This document shows positions 38,901 to 46,704 of a DNA stretch of 64,000 nucleotides, one piece after another. The stretch covers positions 1-64,000 of the IMG/VR virus record IMGVR_UViG_3300020156_000025. The stretch is one strand, 5' to 3'. Under the pieces are notes generated by a model. That model was not told the DNA's origin. It did not search any database and saw only the letters and a program-made list of their open reading frames with translations. The first letter of the stretch is position 1, and every line of letters starts with the position of its first letter. The DNA comes from a virus. A program made the position numbers and the translations under genes.

Positions 38901-39236
38901 ATGACTCTCGCCACTAAAATCCGCCGCCGCTTGTCCGCCCTTGAACGGGTGCTGAATCGCCGCAACCCTTACAGCCATCCTAGCTATGGACGTGCGTATG
39001 ATACGTCGCTGAAAATTGGAGGAAAATTCGTTTCCCTGACTCGGCTAGGTGTTACCACTGAACTGTTCGAGGTGGGGTTCGATTACACGGAACTCTCCGT
39101 CTATTCGGTATACGTGAAGCCCTCCGATGAGCCTCTGGCCACCAGCCAATTCATGGTGTTCGGCGCAAACACGCCATCCGAGGTTCTTTCAATCCTGAAC
39201 CAATACTGGCCTTCCGCGCTCTGCCGCCCCGCCTGA
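38901..39236 (+). CDS. Early hypothetical protein, 111 aa
   Basis: A 111-residue protein, first gene of the early region. Mixed alpha/beta; basic N terminus (KIRRRLSALERVLNRRNP) and a beta-rich middle (GKFVSLTRLGVTTELFEVGF). No family is recognised. The ATG at 38901 is used since an upstream GTG lies inside the predicted -10 region. Codon use is less G-rich than in late genes. Confidence 0.55.
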   Translation: MTLATKIRRRLSALERVLNRRNPYSHPSYGRAYDTSLKIGGKFVSLTRLGVTTELFEVGFDYTELSVYSVYVKPSDEPLATSQFMVFGANTPSEVLSILNQYWPSALCRPA

Positions 39237-39238
39237 TT

Positions 39239-39255
39239 TTTGCACACTGTTCAAA
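39239..39255. repeat. Palindrome copy 14 (operator-like)
   Basis: TTTGCACACTGTTCAAA, one mismatch in the right arm, in the 50-bp gap before the 39287 gene. Confidence 0.65.
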
Positions 39256-39286
39256 ACCGCCTGAAACCCTCCACCCTCACACGACC

Positions 39287-39559
39287 ATGCAAACGATTTC
39301 CGGATACTACGAATTGAAAGGTTCCACGTGGAACATCGAGGCCGAGGTGGAGACCTCGGAGGTGGCATGCGGGGTGGAAGCCCGCCGGGGCCGCGAAGGT
39401 GCGGAAACCCGCGACCTGACCCGCACCGCACCGACCGCCCTTGCCGACGTGACCGTCCGCCGCGTGCTGCCCGACGGGCGCACCGGGGAGATTGTCCGGG
39501 GAGAGGAAAAACAGGAACTCGCCGCCGCGCTGCTGGAGCAGCTTGCGGAAATGTGGTGA
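39287..39559 (+). CDS. Early hypothetical protein, 90 aa
   Basis: A 90-residue protein with beta-rich N terminus (ISGYYELKGSTWNIEAEVET), a charged middle and a helical end (QELAAALLEQLAEMW). No family is recognised. It lies between palindrome copy 14 and promoter 2. Confidence 0.5.
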   Translation: MQTISGYYELKGSTWNIEAEVETSEVACGVEARRGREGAETRDLTRTAPTALADVTVRRVLPDGRTGEIVRGEEKQELAAALLEQLAEMW

Positions 39560-39587
39560 CGCAAAATCTTGCTAAACGAAACCCGGT
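39555..39587 (+). repeat. 33-bp repeat carrying early promoter, copy A
   Basis: GGTGACGCAAAATC followed by the conserved promoter core. It is repeated at 51576-51608 with one base difference, showing duplication of a promoter cassette, not just of the -35 and -10 boxes. Confidence 0.8.
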
Positions 39588-39597
39588 GCCGCATGCT
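39569..39597 (+). promoter_or_regulatory. Early promoter 2
   Basis: TTGCTA, a 17-bp spacer, CATGCT; family spacer AACGAAACCCGG. Drives the Ycf46-like ATPase gene, with a leader rich in ACCGACCGA. Confidence 0.75.
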
Positions 39598-39641
39598 GCG
39601 CACCGTTCGCAAATCGAAACCGACCGACCAAATACCGACCG

Positions 39642-41291
39642 ATGAGTGCAAAGAGTGATTATACCGATACGATGGACGTGCATAACCTAGCCGGGGTGGG
39701 GGTGTTCCTGACCCGGACAAGGGAACCTAACCGCACGATCGACGCCTTGCGGGAACTGGCGCAGAAGGACGGGCAGCCGTTCGAGAAGTGGGACCTCGCG
39801 ATGGGGTGGCAGAAGTGGGTGATGCGCAATAACGTCATCGTGCACGAGAAGGACGGGTTGACGGAGCCGCTGGCCGCGCTCAAGAGCGTCGGGGGGATGC
39901 CGACGGGGACGCCCAAGACCGGGTGGAGCGTGATGGAGTGCATGCACCCGTTCCTAGGGGGGTATTCGGGACCGCCGAATCCGACGATGGTGCAGGTGCT
40001 TCGGCACTATGCGTTCACTTTCGCGGAAACGGGGCAGCGGCTGGTGATCGTGGCCCCGGAGGGTTTCACGCTGCCGCAGGAACTCCAGCACGATCTGGTG
40101 GTGGTGGATTATGACCTGCCCGACAAGGAGGAGCTTGACGGAATGCTGGACGCCGCCCTTGCGTTCGCGTTCAAGGACCCCCGGCAGAGGGCGAGCGTGT
40201 TCACCGCGGAGCAGCGTGAAACGCTGGTCGGGAACGCGTCGGGAATGACCCGTCTTGAGGCGGAGGGGGCGTTCGCGGAAGCCGTGGTGCGGAACCGGAA
40301 ACATTTGTCCGACCCGATCCCGAACCTGCCCTTCGAGCAGATGAACCGGGTGGTGATGAGCGCCAAGACGCAGGTGGTGAAACGCTCGGAGGTGCTGGAA
40401 CTGATGCCGGTCGGGAACATGGCCGAGGTGGCGGGACTGGAGAATCTCAAGAGCTGGGTGCGCCGCCGCAAAACCTGCTTCACGAAGGCGGCGGAGGCCG
40501 CGGGGGTTGACCGCCCGAGGGGGTGCGCGCTGATCGGACCGCCGGGAACGGGAAAGAGTCTCTCGGCCAAGGCGATCGCGCACGAGCTGGGAATCCAGTT
40601 GATCCGCTTCGACGTGGGGCGGGTGTTCGGTTCGCTGATCGGGCAATCGGAACAGCGGGTGCGCGCCGCGTTGAAACACTTGGAGGCGATGGCCCCGTGC
40701 GTGGCCTTCATCGACGAGGTGGACAAGGCGGGGTTCGATCCGCGCCAAGGAGGCGGGGATTCGGGGGTGGGGAAAAGGGTGATGGGGTCGATCCTGACGT
40801 TCATGCAGGAGACCACGCAGCCGGTGTTCTGGCTGTTCACCGCGAACCGGGTATCCGGGATGCCGCCGGAGATGCTCCGCAAGGGGCGTCTGGACGAGGT
40901 GTTCGCCGTGATGCCGCCCACGTCGGCGGAACGCATGCAGGTGCTGCGCTTGCACCTTGCCAAGCGGAAACAGGACCCCGACAAGATCAAAGGACTGGAA
41001 CGGGTGGTGGCCATCAGCGAAGGCTACGTCCCGGCGGAAATCGAGGCCGCGGTGAAGGAGGCCGTGGTGCGCGTGTTCGCCGACGGGATCGAACTGACGG
41101 CGGACATCCTGTGCGAGGAATTGCAGAACATGAAACCGATGAAGGATGCCTTCCCGGAGGATTTCGCGGAGATGAACGCGTGGGCGGAGAACAACGCCCG
41201 GCACGCGTCGGAGCCGGAAACGGAACTCGCCGTGGTGATGGTGAACCCGACGCAAGGGGGAGTCCGCCGCCGCAGGGGGGGCAACCTGTAG
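39642..41291 (+). CDS. ycf46: Ycf46-like AAA+ ATPase
   Basis: A 549-residue AAA+ ATPase of the Ycf46 type. Residues 1-240 are the family-specific helical domain (RLVIVAPEGFTLPQELQHDL). The AAA module has Walker A IGPPGTGKSLSA at about 297-308, Walker B CVAFIDEVDKAGF at about 350, sensor 1 FTANRVSGMP, and arginine-finger-like GRLDE near 415. Ycf46 occurs in cyanobacteria and plastids; its biochemical function is unknown. It heads a cassette with a DUF1257 (Ycf35) and DUF2997 protein, a set known to cluster. A remodeller or maturation role is inference. Confidence 0.85.
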   Translation: MSAKSDYTDTMDVHNLAGVGVFLTRTREPNRTIDALRELAQKDGQPFEKWDLAMGWQKWVMRNNVIVHEKDGLTEPLAALKSVGGMPTGTPKTGWSVMECMHPFLGGYSGPPNPTMVQVLRHYAFTFAETGQRLVIVAPEGFTLPQELQHDLVVVDYDLPDKEELDGMLDAALAFAFKDPRQRASVFTAEQRETLVGNASGMTRLEAEGAFAEAVVRNRKHLSDPIPNLPFEQMNRVVMSAKTQVVKRSEVLELMPVGNMAEVAGLENLKSWVRRRKTCFTKAAEAAGVDRPRGCALIGPPGTGKSLSAKAIAHELGIQLIRFDVGRVFGSLIGQSEQRVRAALKHLEAMAPCVAFIDEVDKAGFDPRQGGGDSGVGKRVMGSILTFMQETTQPVFWLFTANRVSGMPPEMLRKGRLDEVFAVMPPTSAERMQVLRLHLAKRKQDPDKIKGLERVVAISEGYVPAEIEAAVKEAVVRVFADGIELTADILCEELQNMKPMKDAFPEDFAEMNAWAENNARHASEPETELAVVMVNPTQGGVRRRRGGNL

Positions 41292-41342
41292 GAGGATTTC
41301 AACCGGGGGACGCGGGGCGGCGGTTTTCTGTAAGGGAACGTC

Positions 41343-41359
41343 TTTGCAAACTTTGCAGA
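41343..41359. repeat. Palindrome copy 15 (operator-like)
   Basis: TTTGCAAACTTTGCAGA, one mismatch, 26 bp upstream of the -35 of early promoter 3. Confidence 0.75.
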
Positions 41360-41385
41360 ATCCGCCCCGTCTCCCCCGTATTTTA

Positions 41386-41414
41386 TTGCTAAACGAAACC
41401 CGATACCCTAACCT
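41386..41414 (+). promoter_or_regulatory. Early promoter 3
   Basis: TTGCTA, a 17-bp spacer, TAACCT, after an AT-rich TATTTTA. It restarts transcription for the second half of the Ycf46/Ycf35 cassette. Confidence 0.75.
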
Positions 41415-41466
41415 GTCCTTGTCGCCCGCCAAACCGCGACTTTCCACTCCAAACCGCCAAACCGCC

Positions 41467-42096
41467 ATGCCTGCGATCCAGACCCTCACGGGGGATGTCA
41501 ATCTCCGCGCCGCTTCCGCCAAATGCCACGTGTGGCATGCGTCCGCTCCGGGAACCGCCACGTTCGGATTCGCGGAAGCGTTGCTCTTCGTCAACGCCCG
41601 CAACGGGAGGGGGGCGAGCACGCTGTCGATGCCCGATCCGCAGGGTTCGGTGCTTGGATTCTCCCCGGACATCGGGGGGAAGATGACCGCCGCCGCGTAT
41701 GACGTTTGCGAAGGGGAAATCCTGAAACTCATATCATCCGTGCGTTCGGGGCCGATGGCGGTGCACCAGTGCGCGACCATGTTCCTGCGGGTGCGGGCCA
41801 ACGCCGCGGTGCAGCGGGTGGACATGCCGCTCTTGAACGATCCGTCGTGCAGGTTTACCGGGGGCTTCATCCAAGGACCTTTCGACGTGCTGACGCCCGA
41901 GCAGGTGGACGCGCTGGAAGTCAAGGTGCCCGAGGCGTTCCGCCGCCTGATGATGCCGGGGCCGATGACGGAGCGGCTGTTCCGTGTCACTGTCCTGCAA
42001 GAGGCGAAGGCGGAGGTGGTGGCCGTGACCATGCGCGACGGGAAACAGGTGCAGGTGGAGACCGCCGTGCGCCGCCGCAAGCTCCGTCTCGACTGA
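41467..42096 (+). CDS. Unknown protein inside Ycf46/Ycf35 cassette
   Basis: A 209-residue protein between the Ycf46-like ATPase and the Ycf35-like gene. Mixed beta/alpha, with a long central beta region (AVHQCATMFLRVRANAAVQR) and EQVDALEVKVPEAFRRLMMP. No family is recognised. The ATG at 41467 follows an ACCGCC leader and lies 50 nt downstream of promoter 3. By location it is a candidate additional component of the cassette. Confidence 0.6.
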   Translation: MPAIQTLTGDVNLRAASAKCHVWHASAPGTATFGFAEALLFVNARNGRGASTLSMPDPQGSVLGFSPDIGGKMTAAAYDVCEGEILKLISSVRSGPMAVHQCATMFLRVRANAAVQRVDMPLLNDPSCRFTGGFIQGPFDVLTPEQVDALEVKVPEAFRRLMMPGPMTERLFRVTVLQEAKAEVVAVTMRDGKQVQVETAVRRRKLRLD

Positions 42097-42142
42097 GGAC
42101 CGATTTTCAACCGTAACCAAACAATAACCAGAGCCGACACTT

Positions 42143-42634
42143 ATGAGCCATACCACATCGATCAAAACCGTGGCGATCAAAAGCATCACCGCCGTGCGCG
42201 CCGCGGTGGAGGAGCTGAACCGCAAGGGCATCCGCTGCGAATTGCGGGAAAACTCCGTGCCGCGCATGTATTACCCGAACCAGCTACAGATGCACAAGGG
42301 GCGCAAGAACGAGATCGCGGATGCCGTGATCCATCTTCCGGGTTCGCGGTATGACGTGGCGCTGCTCAAGCAGGAGGACGGCAGCTACGAATGCGTGTTC
42401 GACGATTGGCAGAAGGAGGTGGCGAAGGTGCTGGGGCAGCCGTTCAAGGGCACCACGGAGCACTGGAGCGGAAACCGCCCGGACACCGAGCAGACGTTGC
42501 ATTCGGTGGGGAAATTCTTGCAGGAATACTCGGTGTGCGCCGCGGTGGAAGCGGCGACGATGGCCGGGTATTCGGTGCTCGGGCATTCGACCGATGCCAA
42601 CGGGTGCGTGCAACTGCAAATCTCCGTGGACTGA
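42143..42634 (+). CDS. ycf35: Ycf35-like (DUF1257) protein
   Basis: A 163-residue protein with the DUF1257 layout: MSHTTSIKTVAIKSITAVRA at the start (family consensus begins MSHxTxIKTxI), EELNRKGIRCELREN, ADAVIHLPGSRYDVALLKQE, DDWQKEVAK and a C-terminal HSVGKFLQEYSVCAAVEAAT, then MAGYSVLG with D-x-NGCVQLQI. The family is found in cyanobacteria, plastids and some phages next to Ycf46 and DUF2997. Function not known. It probably acts with the ATPase as substrate or adaptor (inference). Confidence 0.85.
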   Translation: MSHTTSIKTVAIKSITAVRAAVEELNRKGIRCELRENSVPRMYYPNQLQMHKGRKNEIADAVIHLPGSRYDVALLKQEDGSYECVFDDWQKEVAKVLGQPFKGTTEHWSGNRPDTEQTLHSVGKFLQEYSVCAAVEAATMAGYSVLGHSTDANGCVQLQISVD

Positions 42635-42684
42635 AACCCGCCCGCCCTTGACTCCCGCCCTCTCATCTTCCGATCCGAATTCTC

Positions 42685-42882
42685 ATGAAGACCATAACCG
42701 TTACCATTGATCAGGTAGGCCGCCCGAAAATCGAAGCAAACGGCTTCGCGGGTTGCGGATGCACGGACGCTACCCGTCCGATTGAAAACGCATTCTCCAC
42801 CAATCCCGCCGACAAGGTGGTGGACGTGAAGCCCGAGATGCACCAAGGCGGGGAGATGGAACACCATCTCTACCAGCAGTAA
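42685..42882 (+). CDS. DUF2997-like protein
   Basis: A 65-residue protein starting MKTITVTIDQVGRPKIEANG, then FAGCGCTDATRPIE, the DUF2997 pattern of an N-terminal hairpin with a G-F-x-G-x-x-C motif. The family clusters with Ycf35 (DUF1257) and Ycf46. The CGC cysteine pair could bind metal. Function unknown. A strong hairpin and pyrimidine tract follow. Confidence 0.8.
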   Translation: MKTITVTIDQVGRPKIEANGFAGCGCTDATRPIENAFSTNPADKVVDVKPEMHQGGEMEHHLYQQ

Positions 42883-42915
42883 CCCTTTCTCGCCCGGCCC
42901 CCCGGAGACAACACA

Positions 42916-42997
42916 GTGAACGCGGGGAGGGGTAACACCCTCCAGAACCCCCCGGAATCCCCCTCCCCGCTTCACCCTTCCCTTTCCCTTTTCCTTT
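42916..42997 (+). terminator. Long hairpin with pyrimidine tract
   Basis: GTGAA, one-base bulge and GCGGGGAGGGG pair with CCCCTCCCCGC plus TTCAC (16 bp), then a 20-nt C/T tract. It resembles a terminator or mRNA-stability stem after the DUF2997 gene. The tract is not a pure T-run. Confidence 0.55.
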
Positions 42998-43019
42998 CCA
43001 CACCAACCGCCAAACCACC

Positions 43020-43391
43020 ATGAACACACAGCTTATCACGATCGCCCCGGACGGATCGATTTCCGGACTCGACTTCAAACGCAAGGGTCTCGACCTGCGA
43101 CAATTCGGACACGCCGCGACGCGCCGCATCTCGGAGGTGGAGTGGGATGAGGAGCGCCAGAAATGGCGGGTGGTGTTCCTGATGGGGGGATGGGCCGGTG
43201 ACGTGGCCACCGCGGAACATTGCGTGCGGGTGGGGTTGCCGCTGCCGGGGTCCGCAACGCTGGCGGACGGGGCGGTCAAGCCAAAGAACATGCTCATGTT
43301 CACCGATTATGAAGACGCGGTGGCATTTGAAATCACGATTGTGCAGGCCGCGCGCCTGTCCGGGAATGCCGCCCTTGTAGGGAACGCCTGA
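43020..43391 (+). CDS. Cassette-associated protein, 123 aa
   Basis: A 123-residue protein with ITIAPDGSISGLDFKRKGLD and RRISEVEWDEERQKWRVVF, a pattern seen in small proteins encoded near DUF2997 genes (a short beta hairpin followed by RxSxVE...W.V). No function is known. It follows an AACCGCCAAACCACC leader. Confidence 0.6.
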   Translation: MNTQLITIAPDGSISGLDFKRKGLDLRQFGHAATRRISEVEWDEERQKWRVVFLMGGWAGDVATAEHCVRVGLPLPGSATLADGAVKPKNMLMFTDYEDAVAFEITIVQAARLSGNAALVGNA

Positions 43392-43417
43392 ACTTCACCC
43401 TGAACCACATTAATCCG

Positions 43418-43606
43418 ATGAGTCCTGAACGATTTCTTACCTGCCTGAACCTGCTTATCTTCGCCGCTGCGGGGGCTACCTTGGTCTTTTTTATCCGTGA
43501 TGCGAACGCGCTCGCGAGGGTGAGTCCGGAAGCGGGAAAAGCCGTGTGGTCCTTGTTCTGGTTCATGATTGCGGTTGCCAATCTTCCCTCCTACCCGCGC
43601 CGATGA
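43418..43606 (+). CDS. Small double-membrane-span protein
   Basis: A 62-residue protein with two membrane segments (FLTCLNLLIFAAAGATLVFF and AVWSLFWFMIAVANL) joined by a short charged loop. It is an early gene, so it might modify the host membrane or act as a superinfection-exclusion factor (inference). The stop overlaps the next ATG. Confidence 0.55.
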   Translation: MSPERFLTCLNLLIFAAAGATLVFFIRDANALARVSPEAGKAVWSLFWFMIAVANLPSYPRR

Positions 43607-43977
43607 AAACGCACCTGATTCATTTCGTTCCGGAAATCGACCTGTCCTTGACCCATGCCGAAATGGCCCTGCTGTGGGCGTCGGCAAACGTTCATCCCGC
43701 CGCAAGGGAACACGCCGGGTTCTTCGGGCACATGCTGATCCGGCAGAAGGACGGGGGTGAGGCGTGCGAGCACCGGCTGACACAGGCTCAGGTGACGCTG
43801 TTGATCGAGGTGCTGGAAGGGCCTAAACTGCATGCCGACGAGGAAACCCTGAATGATCTGCACCGGCTTAAAATCGACCTTTACGGGGCGCTGGAGGCGA
43901 TGGCCGCAATGGAGGGGACGATTCCCGCCGTGGAGGCTGCACCGCCTGCGACCGACTCCTCCACCCGGAAGGGGTAA
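43603..43977 (+). CDS. Early hypothetical protein, 124 aa
   Basis: A 124-residue protein, mixed alpha/beta, with a central LTQAQVTLLIEVLEGPKLHA and a helical region followed by a Pro/Ala-rich tail (VEAAPPATDSSTRKG). It starts in an ATGA overlap with the small membrane protein. No family is recognised. Confidence 0.55.
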   Translation: MKTHLIHFVPEIDLSLTHAEMALLWASANVHPAAREHAGFFGHMLIRQKDGGEACEHRLTQAQVTLLIEVLEGPKLHADEETLNDLHRLKIDLYGALEAMAAMEGTIPAVEAAPPATDSSTRKG

Positions 43978-44039
43978 GAACAACCGTTCCGGGAAACATT
44001 GCACTGACAACCGACCGAATATCAACCGACCGAACCACC

Positions 44040-44531
44040 ATGAAAATTCAACTCGACTCATCCGCACTCACGACCCTGATGGAGGCCGCGGGGCCGGAAT
44101 TCATCGTCGAAATCACGCAGGCCGTGGCCGATAACTTTTCCCGCCGCTACCTGCATTCGCTGGCGTCCGCGCCCGAAATCAAACAATCTCTGGAGAGAGC
44201 CCGGACGGCGGTGAACGATGCCGTGAGGGAGGAATTCATGAAAATGTTCGGGAGTCTAGACACCCGGACCTACCTCGGGAACGTGCGGGTGAACCTGCGA
44301 CCGGAGGTCAAGGAGGCGATCCGGGGACACGCGCTCGAATGCTACCAGACCGACCTGCGCGAGGCGGTGAAGGAGGAGGTGGGGAGACTTTCCCGGGAAG
44401 TGATCGAGGACCGGGTGAACAGGCGGCTGGAGCGGCTGATGGACGAGGAGATCAACGAACGCGCGCAGAAATTGTTCAACGCGAAGCTCGCGGAATTCCG
44501 CCGGGCTGCGGATGCCGCAACCGCGACGTGA
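44040..44531 (+). CDS. Coiled-coil early protein, 163 aa
   Basis: A 163-residue protein that is almost all helical; residues 65-155 are charged with heptad-like spacing (EVIEDRVNRRLERLMDEEIN). No family is recognised. The ATG follows a 30-nt leader with two AACCGACCGA copies (44005-44030). Confidence 0.55.
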   Translation: MKIQLDSSALTTLMEAAGPEFIVEITQAVADNFSRRYLHSLASAPEIKQSLERARTAVNDAVREEFMKMFGSLDTRTYLGNVRVNLRPEVKEAIRGHALECYQTDLREAVKEEVGRLSREVIEDRVNRRLERLMDEEINERAQKLFNAKLAEFRRAADAATAT

Positions 44532-44793
44532 GGATTTCCCGCCGGGTGCTTGGCGGTGCCCGGAGGGGGTTGACAGTGGAAAGACAAAACGCCCGGTTCC
44601 CTTTGGCGGGGAACCGGGCGAATTGCTCTCTGACTAACACGACTCGTGAAGGTTTGCCGGGGCGGCTCGCTGCCTGCGACACCCCGGGACCTGCAAGCGC
44701 GGCCACTCTCGGACGGGAGGGGCGGGGGAGGCAAGGCAAAATTTCCTTGAGTCGTCCGGACGGGAACATACCGTAAGGATTCCTGAATAACCG
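44532..44793. other. 262-bp non-coding region with hairpin
   Basis: No convincing gene, tRNA or terminator is visible. It has TTGACA at 44574-44579, a perfect 12-bp hairpin at 44590-44620, and GC-rich inverted segments further on. It precedes the replication gene block and could encode a small RNA (inference). Confidence 0.5.
44590..44620 (+). ncRNA. Hairpin, candidate regulatory RNA element
   Basis: CGCCCGGTTCCC and GGGAACCGGGCG form a perfect 12-bp stem around a 7-nt loop. There is no T-tract after it, so it is not a standard terminator. Confidence 0.4.
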
Positions 44794-45249
44794 ATGAGAA
44801 AAACCGATTCTCGGGGAAAGCTGCCCTCCCCGGCGCAATTGCGGGCACGCGCGTGGAGAAAGAAGGCGGAGGGGTGGGCGGAGTGGCTCGATCCGGACGA
44901 GCATGCCGTGGCGATGCACGTGCACAATTGCACGGCGGGGATGACGTGCGACGCGTCGGGAATCCTCTGTCCGCACCATTTCACGGAGGGGTTGTTTTAC
45001 CATGACACGCTGATCGTGCATCCGCCGCGGATCGCGGGGTTGTGCTGGGAACGGGTGAGGGGGTTGCTGGAGACGCTGGTGCGGAGGGGGGCGCTGCACA
45101 TGGAGGAGGCGGGGGACAGGGACGGGACGCATTTCTGGTTCACGCTGCGATACGGATGGAAGCCGGGGAAACGGGAACAGAAGAGGATCGCCCTTGCACG
45201 TGCGCTGGAGCGCGAAGCTTACGGGGAGAAAGGAGAAGGGGAGCGATGA
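44794..45249 (+). CDS. Hypothetical protein upstream of initiator
   Basis: A 151-residue protein with a charged N terminus, a Cys/His cluster (AMHVHNCTAGMTCDASGILC, then PHHF) that may bind zinc, and a C-terminal winged-helix-like end (LLETLVRRGALHMEEAGDRD, HFWFTLRYGWKPG). It overlaps the initiator start (ATGA), so a replication-linked role is likely. Confidence 0.55.
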   Translation: MRKTDSRGKLPSPAQLRARAWRKKAEGWAEWLDPDEHAVAMHVHNCTAGMTCDASGILCPHHFTEGLFYHDTLIVHPPRIAGLCWERVRGLLETLVRRGALHMEEAGDRDGTHFWFTLRYGWKPGKREQKRIALARALEREAYGEKGEGER

Positions 45250-46619
45250 TCGCGGAATTCGAGACCAAGGAGGAGGAGCAGGCGTATTTCGGATCGTTCT
45301 ACAGATACAAGCTGTGGAGCATGCGGATGATCCGCGACTGGTGGCCGCTGCTGACGAACTCGCAGAGGATCGTGCTGACCTTCGTGTTCGACCGCACGAT
45401 CGGGTGGCGGAAGAGATGGGAGCAGGTGACGTTGCACCACCTGACCCACGGGGTGGAGTCGGAGGACGGGAAGGAATGGATCGGGGGAACGGGGTTGTCG
45501 AAACCGACCCTGATCGAGGCGATGCGGGGGTTGCGGGACATGGGGTTGATACTGGACCGGTGGAACCCGCAGAGGCAGCGCAACGAAATCTGCATCGAAC
45601 TGGAATGGAACCTCGTGGAAGGGGAAACGATCGAAACGAGCCGACATATGGGAGGATTACCGGAACCGAAGAGAGGGCACCGCGGGGGGCGCGGGGCGGG
45701 GAATTTTGCAAACCGTGCAAAGCCCGGAAGGGGGGAAGGGGAGGTCCCGGAAGGGGGGGAGGGTGTAAAGAAACCTTACCCTGCGGGTGTAAAGAAACTT
45801 TACCCTAATAATAAGAAAGGGAAAAACCATAGGTTGAATGCTACGCATTCAACGGGTTCCCCGGGGGAAGGGGAGGCTCCGGGGACGGAGGGGGAGACCC
45901 CTGCCGATGCCGATGCAGCACCCGCTGCCGCCCTTGCCGATGTCGCCGCATCCGCTCTTGCCCGCACGCGGGAACGCCGGGAGGCGAAAAAGGGGAAGGG
46001 AGGAGCCGCGGGGATCGCGGCGGTGTGGGACGACGCGGTGCGTGCCGCCTTGCCCGATGCGCCGCGGGTGGCGGTGACGAAGGCGGACGTGGCAATCCTC
46101 GGGAAATATGCCCGCCGTTTCGCTGCCGCGAATCCCGCGACGCCGTTCGCGGAATACGTGGGGTGGTGCGTAGGGTGGTGGGCGGTGATCCGCGCGCAGG
46201 AGTTCGGGTGGATGCGGGACGGGGGGCCGGAGTTGCCGTCGATCCGCTTTCTCGTGAAGTTCTCGGACCGGTTCGAGCAATGCCACGCGCACCGCGCCGC
46301 CCTTGAGCAGAGGGCCGCGATGACGGCGAGGGAACTGGAGATCGACCGCAGGGTGCGGAGGGGGCAGACGCGGGACGCCGCGGAGCTGGAGGTGGACAAG
46401 GTGGACGCGCTGCGCCGGGAGCAGCGGAAGTTGGAGGATGCGCGGAGGGCGCTGGCGCAGGAGCGCAGGATGGGGGAGGCGGCGTCGGCCCGGAGAGCGG
46501 AGGCGGAACGGCGGAAGGCGGAACTGCGGGAACGCCGGGAACGCATCGACGTTGCCCGCCGCCGCGCCGCGGAATCGCCCGATCCGTCCGGGGCCGGGGG
46601 CTTCGGAACGTGGGATTAG
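45246..46619 (+). CDS. O-like replication initiator with internal origin
   Basis: A 457-residue protein. Residues 1-135 resemble phage replication protein O N-terminal winged helix: WWPLLTNSQRIVLTFVFDRT, HHLTHGVES, GTGLSKPTLIEAMRGLRDMG. A low-complexity linker (about 140-240) contains the origin-like repeats (peptide GVKKPYPAGVKKLYP). The C-terminal half is charged coiled coil, likely for helicase recruitment. The arrangement, with origin in the middle of the initiator, matches lambda O. Palindrome copy 16 lies just upstream of the repeats. Confidence 0.75.
   Translation: MIAEFETKEEEQAYFGSFYRYKLWSMRMIRDWWPLLTNSQRIVLTFVFDRTIGWRKRWEQVTLHHLTHGVESEDGKEWIGGTGLSKPTLIEAMRGLRDMGLILDRWNPQRQRNEICIELEWNLVEGETIETSRHMGGLPEPKRGHRGGRGAGNFANRAKPGRGEGEVPEGGEGVKKPYPAGVKKLYPNNKKGKNHRLNATHSTGSPGEGEAPGTEGETPADADAAPAAALADVAASALARTRERREAKKGKGGAAGIAAVWDDAVRAALPDAPRVAVTKADVAILGKYARRFAAANPATPFAEYVGWCVGWWAVIRAQEFGWMRDGGPELPSIRFLVKFSDRFEQCHAHRAALEQRAAMTARELEIDRRVRRGQTRDAAELEVDKVDALRREQRKLEDARRALAQERRMGEAASARRAEAERRKAELRERRERIDVARRRAAESPDPSGAGGFGTWD
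45705..45721. repeat. Palindrome copy 16, beside origin
   Basis: TTTGCAAACCGTGCAAA, perfect, inside the O-like gene and 39 bp before the iteron-like repeats, a possible coupling of the palindrome system to replication. Confidence 0.8.
45761..45853. other. Putative replication origin
   Basis: Two 22-bp direct repeats (45761-45782 and 45785-45806, 21 of 22 identical), each with the inverted core GTAAAG-AAA-CTTTAC, spaced 24 bp apart, then an AT-rich stretch (45807-45832) and a perfect 9-bp hairpin GTTGAATGC-TAC-GCATTCAAC (45833-45853). Iterons plus an AT-rich segment in an O-like gene resemble lambdoid origins. Confidence 0.7.
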
Positions 46620-46704
46620 ACGGAAACATTGCAAGGCTGCCGGGGTGTGACCATGATTGGCACATGCCCGTTGAACGGAACACCCGACCGAACCCGACTC
46701 ACCG

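Noticed and set aside
44590-44620. Strong hairpin as a Rho-independent terminator
   Set aside because: No T-tract follows the stem, so it was recorded as an RNA element candidate only.
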